The notes beneath the pieces were generated by a model. That model worked only from the letters and a program-made list of their open reading frames with translations. It was not told the DNA's origin and searched no databases. The position numbers and the translations under genes were made by a program. Positions 1 through 8,751 of a stretch of DNA of 54,629 bases are shown here, piece by piece (the first letter of the stretch is position 1; each line of letters begins with the position of its first letter). The stretch comes from Variovorax sp. IB41 (GTDB taxonomy: Bacteria > Pseudomonadota > Gammaproteobacteria > Burkholderiales > Burkholderiaceae_C): contig NZ_JAEFCB010000031.1 of NCBI RefSeq assembly GCF_016405905.1, positions 1 to 54,629 on the forward strand, given 5' to 3'.

Positions 1-1
1 C

Positions 2-763
2 ACCGAACTGGGCCGCGTGAACAAGGAGCTCGAAGCCTTCTCGTACACCGTGTCGCACGACCTGCGCGCGCCGATGCGCCATATCGCGGGCTACGTCGAC
101 CTGGTCGCGCAGACCGAGGGCAAGCAGCTGAGCGAACGCGCGCACCGGTACCTGGGCCACGTGAAGGACGCGGCCGCGTTCGCCGGGCAGATGGTCGATG
201 CGCTGCTGGACTTCTCGCGCATGGGCCGCGCCGCGCTCAAGCAGCGCATGGTCGATACCGATTCGCTGGTCGAGGGGCTCGTGCGCGAGCTGGTGCGGCT
301 GGAGCCGGCGCGCCGCATCGAATGGCAGGTCGATGCCGGCCTGCCCGTGCTCTACGCCGACCCGCTGCTCTTGCAGGTGGCGGTGCGCAACCTGCTGGCC
401 AATGCGGTGAAGTACTCGCGCACGCGCGATCCGCAGCGCATCGCGGTGCGTGCCGTTCGCAATGACCTGGGCATTGGCCTGGAGGTGCAGGACAACGGCG
501 TGGGCTTCCAGATGAAGTACGTCGACAAGCTGTTCGGCGTGTTCCAGCGGCTGCACCAGGCCGAGGAATTCGAGGGCACGGGCATCGGCCTGGCCAACGT
601 GAAGCGGATCGTGGAGCGCCATGGCGGCACGGTCTGGGCGAAGGGAGCGATGGGCGAGGGCGCGACCTTCGGCTTCATCCTGCCCAACCGGGGAACCGGT
701 AACAACAACAGCAACGACAACGCGGCGGGCACGCCGCCAGACAACGGAGAAGGACATGCTTAA
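2..763 (+). CDS. Sensor histidine kinase, C-terminal part (5' end outside window)
   Basis: The reading frame is open from base 2, so only the kinase core is visible. The H-box reads TVSHDLRAP (phosphoacceptor His codon at 56-58). It is followed by an N-box (LLANAVKYS), a G1 box (DNGVGF), an F-box-like FGVFQRLH and a G2 box (GTGIGLANVKRIVERHGG), so HisKA and HATPase_c are complete. The lead-in NKELEAFSYTVSHDLR is typical of PAS- or phytochrome-linked kinases, whose sensor domains would lie upstream. A GTG at 17 could serve as a start but is probably internal. The last 8 bases overlap the next gene, a single-domain response regulator, so the two are likely a translationally coupled pair. Confidence 0.9.
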   Translation, partial: TELGRVNKELEAFSYTVSHDLRAPMRHIAGYVDLVAQTEGKQLSERAHRYLGHVKDAAAFAGQMVDALLDFSRMGRAALKQRMVDTDSLVEGLVRELVRLEPARRIEWQVDAGLPVLYADPLLLQVAVRNLLANAVKYSRTRDPQRIAVRAVRNDLGIGLEVQDNGVGFQMKYVDKLFGVFQRLHQAEEFEGTGIGLANVKRIVERHGGTVWAKGAMGEGATFGFILPNRGTGNNNSNDNAAGTPPDNGEGHA

Positions 764-1214
764 GCCGATCCTGCTCGTCGAAGACGACAAGCGAGACCTG
801 GAACTCACCCTCATCGCGCTGGAGCGCAGCCAGCTGGCGAACGACGTGATCGTGCTGCGCGACGGGGCACAGGCGCTGGACTACCTGCGGCGCGAGGGCG
901 AATACGCCGCGCGCGCCGAGGGCAACCCCGCCGTGATCCTGCTGGACCTGAAGCTGCCCAAGGTGACCGGCCTGGAGGTGCTGCAGGCGGTGCGCGCGGA
1001 CGCCGGGCTGCGCAGCATTCCGGTGGTGATGCTCACCTCCTCGCAGGAAGAGTCGGACGTGCTGCGCAGCTACGAGCTGGGCGTGAACGCGTATGTGGTG
1101 AAGCCGGTGGCGTTCGACCAGTTCGTCTCGGCCATCGCCGAACTCGGGGTCTTCTGGGCGGTGCTCAACGAGCCGCCGCCCGGTTCGCTGAAGGCGACGC
1201 GCAGACATGAATAG
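756..1214 (+). CDS. Single-domain response regulator (Rcp1-like)
   Basis: This 152-residue protein is one receiver domain with no output domain. The acidic pair is in LLVEDD, the phosphoacceptor is Asp64 in ILLDLKLPK, and the conserved Ser/Thr (MLTSS) and Lys (VVKPVAF) are present. Spacing and sequence resemble Rcp1-type regulators that pair with phytochrome-like kinases. The ATG at 756 was chosen because it begins the receiver fold directly. The same frame stays open further upstream but there it only overlaps the kinase gene. It overlaps the preceding and following genes by 8 bases each. It probably shuttles phosphate between the flanking kinase and the hybrid kinase; that role is inference. 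Confidence 0.92.
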   Translation: MLKPILLVEDDKRDLELTLIALERSQLANDVIVLRDGAQALDYLRREGEYAARAEGNPAVILLDLKLPKVTGLEVLQAVRADAGLRSIPVVMLTSSQEESDVLRSYELGVNAYVVKPVAFDQFVSAIAELGVFWAVLNEPPPGSLKATRRHE

Positions 1215-3513
1215 CCCGGGCGTCGAGCGCGTGCCGGACGGGAAGGACGCGGCGGTCGCCGCGGCCGCGGGTGCCGCTGCCGCCATGGGCGCCATGGATG
1301 GCGCGGATGGCGCGGATGGCGTGGGCGGCATCGCGGTCATGGATGCCGCAACGCCCGGCGCGGTCGAGGTCCTGATCCTGGAAGACTCGCGCTTCGACGT
1401 CGAACTGCTGGGCGAGGCGCTCTCCGCGGCGCTGCCCGGTGCGCGAACGCATGTGGTGCGCGACGAGCGCGGCTTCGTCGCGGCGCTGGGCGAGCGGCGC
1501 CATGCGCTCATCCTCTCGGACTACGAGCTGCCGGGCTTCTCGGGCGAAGAGGCGCTGGAGATCGCGCGGCGCCTGGCGCCCGAGACGCCCTTCATCTTCG
1601 TCTCGGGCGTCATCGGCGAGGACAACGCGGTCGAGCTCTTGAAGCGCGGCGCGACCGACTACGTGAGCAAGGGGCGCCTGGCGCGCCTGCCGGTGGTGCT
1701 GGAGCGCGCGCTGACGGAAGCCGCCGACCGCCGCGCCAAGCGCGTGGCGCAGTTCCAGCTGCAGGTGGCCAACGAGACCTTCCGCGAAGCCGAGTCGCGC
1801 CGGCTCGCGCTGATGGAGTTGGGCGACCGCATCCGCGACATCGACGAGCCGGCGGAAATCGCCTACGTGGCCTCGGCGATGCTGGGCGAGCGCCTGCGCG
1901 TGGACCGCGCGGGGTACGGCCTGGTGGACAAGGCGGCCGAGACGATCTCGATCGACCGCGACTGGACCGCGCCCGGCGTCGCGAGCCTGGCGGGCGTGCT
2001 GCACTTTCGCGACTACGGCTCCTACATCGAGGACCTGCTGCGCGGTGTGACGGTGGCCTTCGCCGATGCGCGCACCGATCCGCGCACCCGCGACACCGCC
2101 GATGCGCTGGACGCCATCACCGCGCGCGCGGTGGTCAACATGCCGCTCACCGAGCGCGGCGGCCTGGTCGGGCTGCTGTACCTGAACCACGGGCAGGCGC
2201 GCGAATGGACGCGCGACGAGCTCGACTTCGTGCGCGAGACCGGCGACCGCGTGCGCTCGGCCATCGCGCGGCGCGAGGCGCAGATCGAGTTGCAGGCCTT
2301 TGCCGAATCGCTGGAGCGGCAGGTGGAAGAGCGCGCCGCCGAGCTGGAGGCCGCGCGGGAGCAACTGCGCCAGAGCCAGAAGCTCGAAGCCGTGGGCCAG
2401 CTCACCGGCGGCCTGGCGCACGACTTCAACAACCTCCTGGCGGCCATCAGCGGCAGCCTGGAGCTGATGCGCCGGCGCGCCATCGACGGCCAGCCGGCCG
2501 ACCTGGAGCGCTACATCGGCGTGGCGCAGGGCGCGGTCAAGCGCGCGGCCGCGCTCACGCACCGGCTGCTCGCGTTCTCGCGGCGCCAGACGCTGGAGCC
2601 CAAGCCGCTGAACGCCAACCGGCTGGTCGCCGACATGGAAGAGCTGCTGCGCCGCACGCTGGGCCCGCAGATCGCGCTGGAGGTGGTTGCGGCCCTGGGG
2701 CTGTGGAACGTGCATGCCGACCCGAGCCAGCTGGAGAACGCGCTGTTGAACCTGTGCATCAACGCGCGCGACGCGATGCCCGAGGGCGGCAAGCTGGTGA
2801 TCGAGACCGCCAACCGCTGGGTCGATGCGCGCACCGCGAGCGAACGCGACATGCCCATGGGCCAGTACGTGTCGCTCACCGTGAGCGACAACGGCGTGGG
2901 CATGACACCCGAGGTGGTGGCGCGCGCCTTCGACCCCTTCTTCACCACCAAGCCGATCGGCATGGGCACGGGCCTGGGCCTGTCGATGATCTACGGCTTC
3001 GCCAAGCAGTCGGGCGGGCAGGTGCGCATCTATTCGGAGCCGGGCAACGGCACCTCGGTGAGCCTGTACCTGCCGCGCCACGACGAGCAGGAAGAAGCCG
3101 CGAGCGAACCGGCCGAGGCCACGCTCGCGCCGCGCGCCGACCAGGGCGACACGGTGCTGGTGGTGGACGACGAGCCCGCGCTGCGCATGATCATCGTGGA
3201 GGTGATGCGCAGCCTGGGCTACGCCACGCTGGAGGCCGGCGACGGCGCGGGCGCGCTGCGCATCCTGCAGTCGCGCCAGCGCATCGATCTGCTGGTGAGC
3301 GACGTGGGCCTGCCCGGCGGCATGAACGGGCGGCAGGTGGCCGATGCGGCACGCACCGCGCGACCGGGGCTCAAGGTGCTCTTCATCACCGGCTATGCCG
3401 AGAACGCGGTCTTGAGCCACGGCCACCTGGACCGCGGCATGCACGTGATGACCAAGCCCTTCGAGATGGACGTGCTCGCGCGGCGGGTGAAGGCGCTGAT
3501 CGAGTCGCCCTGA
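1207..3513 (+). CDS. Hybrid histidine kinase, REC-GAF-HisKA-HATPase-REC
   Basis: A 768-residue soluble hybrid kinase. An Ala/Gly/Asp-rich leader (about residues 1-55, containing MDGADGADG) precedes a receiver whose phosphoacceptor is Asp105 (LILSDYELPG). A GAF domain follows at about 190-345, then a coiled coil. The HisKA box is GLAHDFNNLL with His405, followed by an ATPase with N-box LLNLCINARDAM and G2 GTGLGLSMIYGF. A C-terminal receiver has Asp699 (LLVSDVGLPG). No membrane segment is visible, so it is likely cytoplasmic. The N-terminal receiver could accept phosphate through the upstream regulator. The start overlaps the previous stop by 8 bases. Confidence 0.92.
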   Translation: MNSPGVERVPDGKDAAVAAAAGAAAAMGAMDGADGADGVGGIAVMDAATPGAVEVLILEDSRFDVELLGEALSAALPGARTHVVRDERGFVAALGERRHALILSDYELPGFSGEEALEIARRLAPETPFIFVSGVIGEDNAVELLKRGATDYVSKGRLARLPVVLERALTEAADRRAKRVAQFQLQVANETFREAESRRLALMELGDRIRDIDEPAEIAYVASAMLGERLRVDRAGYGLVDKAAETISIDRDWTAPGVASLAGVLHFRDYGSYIEDLLRGVTVAFADARTDPRTRDTADALDAITARAVVNMPLTERGGLVGLLYLNHGQAREWTRDELDFVRETGDRVRSAIARREAQIELQAFAESLERQVEERAAELEAAREQLRQSQKLEAVGQLTGGLAHDFNNLLAAISGSLELMRRRAIDGQPADLERYIGVAQGAVKRAAALTHRLLAFSRRQTLEPKPLNANRLVADMEELLRRTLGPQIALEVVAALGLWNVHADPSQLENALLNLCINARDAMPEGGKLVIETANRWVDARTASERDMPMGQYVSLTVSDNGVGMTPEVVARAFDPFFTTKPIGMGTGLGLSMIYGFAKQSGGQVRIYSEPGNGTSVSLYLPRHDEQEEAASEPAEATLAPRADQGDTVLVVDDEPALRMIIVEVMRSLGYATLEAGDGAGALRILQSRQRIDLLVSDVGLPGGMNGRQVADAARTARPGLKVLFITGYAENAVLSHGHLDRGMHVMTKPFEMDVLARRVKALIESP

Positions 3514-3549
3514 GGCCTCAAGCTGAGCTGGGGCTGTCGGCGCCTCGCC

Positions 3550-4365
3550 TCAACGCGCCGTCAGCGGCTCCAGCCCGGTCTTGGTGATGGTGGGCGCGGC
3601 GGCCGGCGAGTTGAGATAGCGGATCAGCTGCCGCGCCGCATCGGGCTGCTTCGATGCGGTCGCGATGCCGGCCGAGAACACCGTGTTCTGCTGCACCTCG
3701 GCGGGCAGCGGGCCGATGTAGTCGATGCCCGCGACCGGCAACAGCTCGCTCACCTGCTGCAGGCCCAGCGCCGCATCGCCGCGCGCGACGACGGTGCCCA
3801 CGCGCTCGCTCAGGATGCGCTTGCTCTTGGGCAAAACCCGGTCCTCGATGCCGAGCTTCTTGAGCAACTCGGTCTCATAGTAGGTGCCGCTCGCGCTCGC
3901 CGAGTAGGCGATCGACGGCGCCGCGATCAACGTGCGCTTGAGTGCCTCGACGGTGCCGATGTCGGGCCTCGGCGCGCCCTTGCGCACCGCGAAGCCGATG
4001 GCCGAGCGCACGAGATCGACCTGGCTGCCCGGCACCACCTTGCCCTTCGCGACGAGGTCGTCCAGCGCCGGGCGCGCGAGGATCACCACGTCGGCGGGCT
4101 CGTTGCGTGCGAGCCGGCTCGGGATCGAGTCCTGCGCGTTGCCCATCGAGGCGCCGTAGGCCGTCTTCACCGTGCGGCCGCTGCTGCGTTCGAACGCGGG
4201 GCGCAGGTCGTTGTACGCGGCGGTGAAGCCGCCCGAGGTCATGACGTGGATGTCGTCGCCCGCGGCCGGCTTGGTGTCGTTGCCGAAGCTGCCGCAGCCG
4301 GCGAGCGCGAGGGCCGCGACGAGGGGGAGTGCGGCGCGGCGGGTGAGAAGGGAAAGGGTCTTCAC
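3550..4365 (-). CDS. ModA-like substrate-binding lipoprotein (orphan)
   Basis: A 271-residue protein with a lipoprotein signal peptide (LAGC lipobox, Cys about 24), followed by a type II periplasmic binding fold like the molybdate-binding ModA/extracellular solute-binding family. Visible motifs are VMTSGGFTAAYNDL near the N-terminus and PADVVILARPALDDLV, which matches the ModA region for ligand-domain contacts. No permease (modB) or ATPase (modC) is adjacent. Its neighbours are a kinase operon (convergent) and a lipoprotein gene (divergent). The substrate cannot be assigned from sequence alone. Many Burkholderiales carry such orphan ModA-like proteins. Confidence 0.8.
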   Translation of the reverse strand: MKTLSLLTRRAALPLVAALALAGCGSFGNDTKPAAGDDIHVMTSGGFTAAYNDLRPAFERSSGRTVKTAYGASMGNAQDSIPSRLARNEPADVVILARPALDDLVAKGKVVPGSQVDLVRSAIGFAVRKGAPRPDIGTVEALKRTLIAAPSIAYSASASGTYYETELLKKLGIEDRVLPKSKRILSERVGTVVARGDAALGLQQVSELLPVAGIDYIGPLPAEVQQNTVFSAGIATASKQPDAARQLIRYLNSPAAAPTITKTGLEPLTAR

Positions 4366-4572
4366 GGTGTCTCCTGGAAAAAGGGGCGGGTGGCAGCGTG
4401 GCCGCTGCTCGTCGTTGCCATCGTAGAGGCCGGGGCTGTCAATCCGCCTTCATCGATTTTGGGGTTACTACCGACGCGGGCGGGGCGGGGATGCCGTGTG
4501 ACGGGTTTCGGCGGTTTTGCAACGGCGGCCGGAGTTTCCGTTGCACCGGTCGGAGGCGGACCGAAGCTGTCG

Positions 4573-4601
4573 TTGTGCTTTCACGTCGATGTTTGTATCG
4601 T
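4573..4601 (+). promoter_or_regulatory. Candidate sigma70-type promoter for the lipoprotein/protease pair
   Basis: TTGTGC at 4573-4578 and TATCGT at 4596-4601 are separated by exactly 17 bases and lie about 35 bases before the start at 4636. The -35 match is weak, so this is only a candidate. The rest of the 270-base divergent gap (4366-4635) shows nothing else convincing. Confidence 0.3.
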
Positions 4602-4635
4602 CGTGTTGGTTTCCCACTTGAACAAGAAGAAGACG

Positions 4636-5340
4636 ATGAAGCTGCACGCACGAATCTCCCTCAGGACCATGGCTGCACTCGCAGCCGTCGCGGCCGCCAG
4701 TCTCCTGGCCGCTTGCACCACGGTGTACCAGCCCAAGGGGGCCACCGGCGGCTACACCGACACGCGCCTCACCGACAACAGCTACATCGTCGAGTTCTCG
4801 GGCAACGGCAACACCTCCAAGGAGGCCGTGTGGAACTACTGGCTCTACCGGTGCGCGGACCTGACGGTGCAAAAGGGCTACGCCTACTTCATCGCGCTGC
4901 CCAAGGCCAGCGCCTCCGCACCCGATGACCAGGCGGACTTTCGCCTGGCGCAAGACGAGGCGGATGCGCCCGAGTGGATCGAGCTCAAGGGCGGCGGCGG
5001 GGGCGGCAGCGGCGGCTACCGGGCGCCGACCTACATCTACGTGCCCGGCGGTGGCGGAACCATCACCACCTGGACCAGCAAGGCCACGATCCTGATGTTC
5101 AAGACCTCGACCGAGCCCGGTGCGCGCTACTCGCTGCGCGCGAGCGCGGTGATGGACGCGCTCAAGCCCTTCGTCACCAGCCAGGGCCGAAGCGGCGCGC
5201 TGACCGCGGAAGAAATCGTCCGGCGCGCGGTGACCTTTCCCGATCCGGTGACCGAAGTGCAGCCCGCCTCGGTGCCGTGGTCGGGCGGCGGCGCAGGGCG
5301 CGTCGAGATGAGGGATCTCAGTGGGCTGCTGCCGAAGTAG
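4636..5340 (+). CDS. CC0125/CC1285-type lipoprotein
   Basis: A 234-residue exported lipoprotein. The signal peptide ends in the lipobox LLAAC. The mature part begins TTVYQPKG and has the signature YTDTRLTDNSYIVEFSGNG followed by a helix with YWLYRCADLTVQKGYAYF. This pattern is typical of the CC0125/CC1285 lipoprotein family, whose function is unknown. A glycine-rich linker (about residues 117-124) splits the central region. The ATG at 4636 was chosen because it starts the signal peptide; the frame is open further upstream without coding character. A serine protease gene follows 36 bases downstream, so the two are probably co-transcribed. Confidence 0.85.
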   Translation: MKLHARISLRTMAALAAVAAASLLAACTTVYQPKGATGGYTDTRLTDNSYIVEFSGNGNTSKEAVWNYWLYRCADLTVQKGYAYFIALPKASASAPDDQADFRLAQDEADAPEWIELKGGGGGGSGGYRAPTYIYVPGGGGTITTWTSKATILMFKTSTEPGARYSLRASAVMDALKPFVTSQGRSGALTAEEIVRRAVTFPDPVTEVQPASVPWSGGGAGRVEMRDLSGLLPK

Positions 5341-5376
5341 CCGGGCAGGGCGTTCATCTTTCTCGCGGAACCTCCA

Positions 5377-6315
5377 ATGAAAACAACAACGACACGCCTG
5401 GCTGCGGCCGCGGCTTTCTGCACCCTGTGGCCAAGCCTTGCGAGCGCGCTGACGCCCGAGGAGATCTTCCGGAAGGTCTCGCCGGCCGTGTGGGTCGTGG
5501 TGCCGCGCGACGACCAGGGGCGTGCGCTCGGCAGCGGCAGCGCCGTTGTCGTGGGCCCCGGCCGCCTCGTCACCAACTGCCATGTGCTTCGCAGGGCCGT
5601 GTCGGTCACGCTGCGGCGCGAGCGCGAAGAGCTGCCCGCGAGCCTCGAGTTTCCGGACCCGGAGCGCGACCTCTGCCAGCTCAAGGCGGACGGCCTGCCG
5701 TCGTCCACGACGGCGCCGGCCGTCGTGCCCACGGCCGCCTTGCAGGTGGGGCAGAAGGCCTATGCGATCGGCGCACCGCGCGGGCTGGAGCAGACCCTGA
5801 GCGACGGCCTGGTTTCCGCGCTGCGGCGCAATGCCGCGGGTGAGGTGGAGTACATCCAGGCCACCGCGCCGATCTCTCCCGGCTCCAGCGGCGGCGGACT
5901 TTTCGACGACCAGGCGCGGCTGATCGGCATCACCACCGCCGCGATCGGCGGCAGCGCGCAGAACCTGAACTTCGCGCGGCCCGCCCAGTGGATCGGCGAA
6001 GTGCCCGCGCGCGGTCGCCTTGCCATGGCCGAGTACCGGCGCATCGAGAGGCCCATCGTTCCGGCTGCACCGGCCGCGGAACCGGCACCGGTGGCCCTAG
6101 CGATACCCGTATCGCCACAGGCCGAGCTGCAACCGGTGGGCCAGAACGCGATGGATGCCGAACGACTGGCCAGGGCACAGCGCTGCACCACCGATCCGCG
6201 CGCGTCGCTGGTCGGCAAGGGCGCGGGCGTGGAGACCTACACCGTCGCCTGCACGGACGGCTATGCGCTTCTGGTGAAGTGCGAGGCCGGCCGCTGCGAA
6301 GAACTCAGGCAGTGA
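5377..6315 (+). CDS. Exported S1-family (trypsin-like) serine protease
   Basis: A 312-residue protein with a signal peptide ending near LASA. The catalytic triad is visible: His in VTNCHVL, Asp in PERDLCQL and Ser in SPGSSGGGLFDD. The fold resembles the DegP/HtrA-like S1C group, but no PDZ domain follows. Instead there is a Pro/Ala-rich linker (about residues 225-255) and a short C-terminal domain with four cysteines (RCTTD, VACTDG, KCEAG, RCEEL) that may form disulfides in the periplasm. It sits directly behind the CC0125-type lipoprotein gene. Targets are unknown. Confidence 0.87.
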   Translation: MKTTTTRLAAAAAFCTLWPSLASALTPEEIFRKVSPAVWVVVPRDDQGRALGSGSAVVVGPGRLVTNCHVLRRAVSVTLRREREELPASLEFPDPERDLCQLKADGLPSSTTAPAVVPTAALQVGQKAYAIGAPRGLEQTLSDGLVSALRRNAAGEVEYIQATAPISPGSSGGGLFDDQARLIGITTAAIGGSAQNLNFARPAQWIGEVPARGRLAMAEYRRIERPIVPAAPAAEPAPVALAIPVSPQAELQPVGQNAMDAERLARAQRCTTDPRASLVGKGAGVETYTVACTDGYALLVKCEAGRCEELRQ

Positions 6316-6425
6316 CTGCGCCGGCCCATCGGGCCACCGCGTGGGGTCGCTGACGCGCGGCGCGCTCCTCTCGACGGGGCTGCAACCGGCGCGGCGTTCC
6401 GGATGATGTTTCCTTTCGGATGCGA

Positions 6426-7322
6426 TCAAGCTTTCTTCGGCCGCCCCGTGCGTGAGCTTCGAACCGCTTCCTGCAGGCACAGCGCCAGTTGCGCGACCAC
6501 GGGCGGACTGGCGCGCGGCTTGCGCTGCAGCAGCCCGACCTCGCGGTGGAACGTGTGCGCGCCGAGCGACAGCGTCCGCACGCCCGGTGGCAGCGGCAGA
6601 TGGGCTTCGACCAGCGGGACGAGGCCCACGCCCAGTCCCTTGGCCGCCATGTGGATGAGGCCGGATATCTCGTCCACCTCGATGGAGTCGCTGACCTGCA
6701 GCCCTTCGCGCCGCAGGAACCGCTCGACCATGCGACCGCCGAACGAGGCGCGGTCGTAGCGAAGGAACGGCTGTTCCTGCAGCAGCGTGCGCCAGTTCTT
6801 TCCAGCCACATCGGCCGGCACGATCAGCACATACGGCTCCTGCACCAGCGGCCGCCACGCCAGGTCGGGAAGAAGGCCGAAGGGCGGCCGGATCATCACC
6901 GCTGCATCGATGCTGCCCGCGTCAAGGTCGTCCATGAGCCGCATCGATACGCCCGGCGAGACGTGCACGCGCAGCAGCGGCAGGCTCTGGCGTAGCCGCG
7001 CGAGCGCCCGCGCGACCAGCGTCGGCTGCGCCGAGGCGATGGCGCCGATGCGCAGCAGCCCGCGGTTGGTGGCGTCGTCGGGCAGGTCGCCGAGCCTGGC
7101 GTAGAGCGTGCAGATTTCTTCCGCGCGTGCGAGCGTCGTTTCTCCCGCCGCGTTCAGCGTGGCGGAGCGTCCGGTGCGATCGAAGAGCGCGAAGCCCAGG
7201 CTTTCCTCGAGCCGCTTGATCTGGCTGCTGACCGCCGATTGCGTGAGGCCGATGCGCTCGCCCGCCGCGGCGAAGGTGCCGTGGCGGCAGACGGTGATGA
7301 AGGTCTTGAGTTCGTCGATCAT
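6426..7322 (-). CDS. LysR-family transcriptional regulator
   Basis: A 298-residue LysR protein. The N-terminal winged helix reads ELKTFITVCRHGTFAAAGERIGLTQSAVSSQIKRLEESLGF in segments, followed by an effector domain (about residues 90-290). The ATG at 7322 is preferred; an upstream TTG at 7331 is in frame. It is divergent from the VOC gene at 7435, the usual arrangement for LysR regulators and their targets. The 112-base gap contains a T-N11-A motif. The inducer is unknown. Confidence 0.9.
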   Translation of the reverse strand: MIDELKTFITVCRHGTFAAAGERIGLTQSAVSSQIKRLEESLGFALFDRTGRSATLNAAGETTLARAEEICTLYARLGDLPDDATNRGLLRIGAIASAQPTLVARALARLRQSLPLLRVHVSPGVSMRLMDDLDAGSIDAAVMIRPPFGLLPDLAWRPLVQEPYVLIVPADVAGKNWRTLLQEQPFLRYDRASFGGRMVERFLRREGLQVSDSIEVDEISGLIHMAAKGLGVGLVPLVEAHLPLPPGVRTLSLGAHTFHREVGLLQRKPRASPPVVAQLALCLQEAVRSSRTGRPKKA

Positions 7323-7361
7323 GGAATCCAACGAAATTATTGGTGCTCAGAGAAGAAATAT

Positions 7362-7376
7362 ATCGTTTTCGGTGAT
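7362..7376. promoter_or_regulatory. Candidate LysR box (ATC-N9-GAT)
   Basis: The short dyad ATC/GAT with T at 7363 and A at 7375 fits the T-N11-A rule for LysR binding. It lies in the divergent gap between the LysR gene and the VOC gene. The motif is short and could occur by chance. Confidence 0.35.
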
Positions 7377-7434
7377 GCAGCCAATTGCTTAGAGTCCGGG
7401 CAGGCCAGACTCCCTCAACACCACGACGACGCCC

Positions 7435-7866
7435 ATGAGCAACCAACAAACACGCATCCCGTTCCATCTCGCATTCCCCGTGCGCGACATCGCCGAAGCC
7501 CGCGCGTTCTACGGCGAACTGCTCGGATGCCCCGAGGGCCGCAGCGCACCCCAGTGGGTCGATTTCGATTTCTACGGCCACCAGATCGTGGCCCACCTCG
7601 CGCCCGACGAATGCGGCCACAAGGCCTTGAGCGCGGTGGACGGCCACGACGTGCCCGTGCGGCACTTCGGCGCGATTCTTCCAATGGAAAAGTGGCAGGC
7701 CATGGCCGACAAGCTCGTGGCCCGCCAGACGAAGTTCGTGATCGAGCCCTACATCCGCTTCAAGGGCGAGCCGGGCGAGCAGGCGACGATGTTCTTTCTC
7801 GACCCCTCGGGCAACGCGATCGAGATGAAGTCGTTCGCGAACCTGGATGCGCTGTTCGCGGTCTGA
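7435..7866 (+). CDS. VOC-family (glyoxalase/dioxygenase-fold) protein
   Basis: A 143-residue single-module vicinal-oxygen-chelate protein. It opens with FHLAFPVRDIAEARAFY and ends with MFFLDPSGNAIEMKSF. The first His and the terminal Glu (AIEMK) are likely metal ligands, with a further His in the central HFGAILP segment. The family includes glyoxalases, dioxygenases and antibiotic-binding proteins. The residues visible do not choose among these, so the reaction is unassigned. Divergent transcription from the LysR gene suggests control by that regulator. Confidence 0.88.
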   Translation: MSNQQTRIPFHLAFPVRDIAEARAFYGELLGCPEGRSAPQWVDFDFYGHQIVAHLAPDECGHKALSAVDGHDVPVRHFGAILPMEKWQAMADKLVARQTKFVIEPYIRFKGEPGEQATMFFLDPSGNAIEMKSFANLDALFAV

Positions 7867-7874
7867 GGCGCGCA

Positions 7875-7893
7875 GCGTCCGGTTGCCGGACGC
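7875..7893. terminator. Hairpin between convergent genes
   Basis: A perfect 8-bp stem GCGTCCGG/CCGGACGC with a TTG loop lies in the 30-base gap between the convergent VOC and methyltransferase genes. There is no U-tract, so it is a candidate shared termination or stabilising structure, not a classical terminator. Confidence 0.45.
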
Positions 7894-7896
7894 GCT

Positions 7897-8664
7897 TCAG
7901 ATCAGGTCGAAGCACCCGCCCGCGTAGTAGGTCTTGTCGCCGCCGTCGACAAAGGGCACCTCGATCGGCTTGCCCTCGTTGCGCCAGGCGTCGCGTTTGC
8001 GGTAGCCCGAGCGGGTGAGCATGGCCAGCAGTTCGTCGTAGTGCTCGATGCGGTAGGGGCACACCGCCACGCCGATGCTGTTGAGCGTGAAGAGCGTGCG
8101 CTCGGGGTGCACGGCCGTCGTGTTCAGCACGATGCGCCGCGGCTTGGCCGCCAGCGACGACAGGATCTCGTCGATGCGCACCGGCAGGTACTGCAGGCTG
8201 CCCGAGGCGTACAGCACGTCGCAACCGCTGGCGTCGCGGTAGTCGGTGGTGAAGGCGAGCTGCTCGGTGGCCTCGCGCTGCACGGCCAGCGCGCGGCCGC
8301 TTTCGACCACGCTGGGCACGTCGCACACGGTCCATCGCAGGTCCGCGGGGTAGCTCAGCACGCGACGGAACGCGTAGTACTTGATGCCGATGTGGCCGCC
8401 GAGATCGAAGATGCGCGCCAGGCCCGCGTCGATCGAGCGGCCCAGCCAGAACAGGCCCGGGTAGTCGTAGAAATAGATCTGCGGGCTGTAGAGGCTGGCG
8501 GCCTCGGCGTGGTCGTAGCCCACGGCCTTGGAGGCGGGCGCGCCGGCCTCGGCCGCGGCGAAGCTCTCGAACGATCCCATGAACAGGTTCTCGTCCTGGT
8601 TGTTCAGGAACTTGTGCCGGTAGGCGCTTTCGGGGGAAGAGAACGGGAGCAGTTTCGAGAGCAT
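7897..8664 (-). CDS. TIGR04325-type putative methyltransferase
   Basis: A 255-residue protein. The SAM-binding segment is IFDLGGHIGIKYYAF, followed by WTVCDVPSVVESG (acidic loop) and DVLYASGSLQYLP. These features are characteristic of the TIGR04325 group of putative methyltransferases, often found with surface polysaccharide genes. The start at 8664 was chosen because GGAG lies six bases upstream. A longer frame reaches 8715 but adds an uncharacteristic N-terminus. No glycan genes are adjacent here. The substrate is unknown. Confidence 0.78.
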   Translation of the reverse strand: MLSKLLPFSSPESAYRHKFLNNQDENLFMGSFESFAAAEAGAPASKAVGYDHAEAASLYSPQIYFYDYPGLFWLGRSIDAGLARIFDLGGHIGIKYYAFRRVLSYPADLRWTVCDVPSVVESGRALAVQREATEQLAFTTDYRDASGCDVLYASGSLQYLPVRIDEILSSLAAKPRRIVLNTTAVHPERTLFTLNSIGVAVCPYRIEHYDELLAMLTRSGYRKRDAWRNEGKPIEVPFVDGGDKTYYAGGCFDLI

Positions 8665-8751
8665 CTTGATCTCCGGTGATGCGGTCATTCTGCAGACCAA
8701 TGCTTGCGTATTCAATGACCGGAAAACCCGGGGGGTGGGTACCTACCCCCC

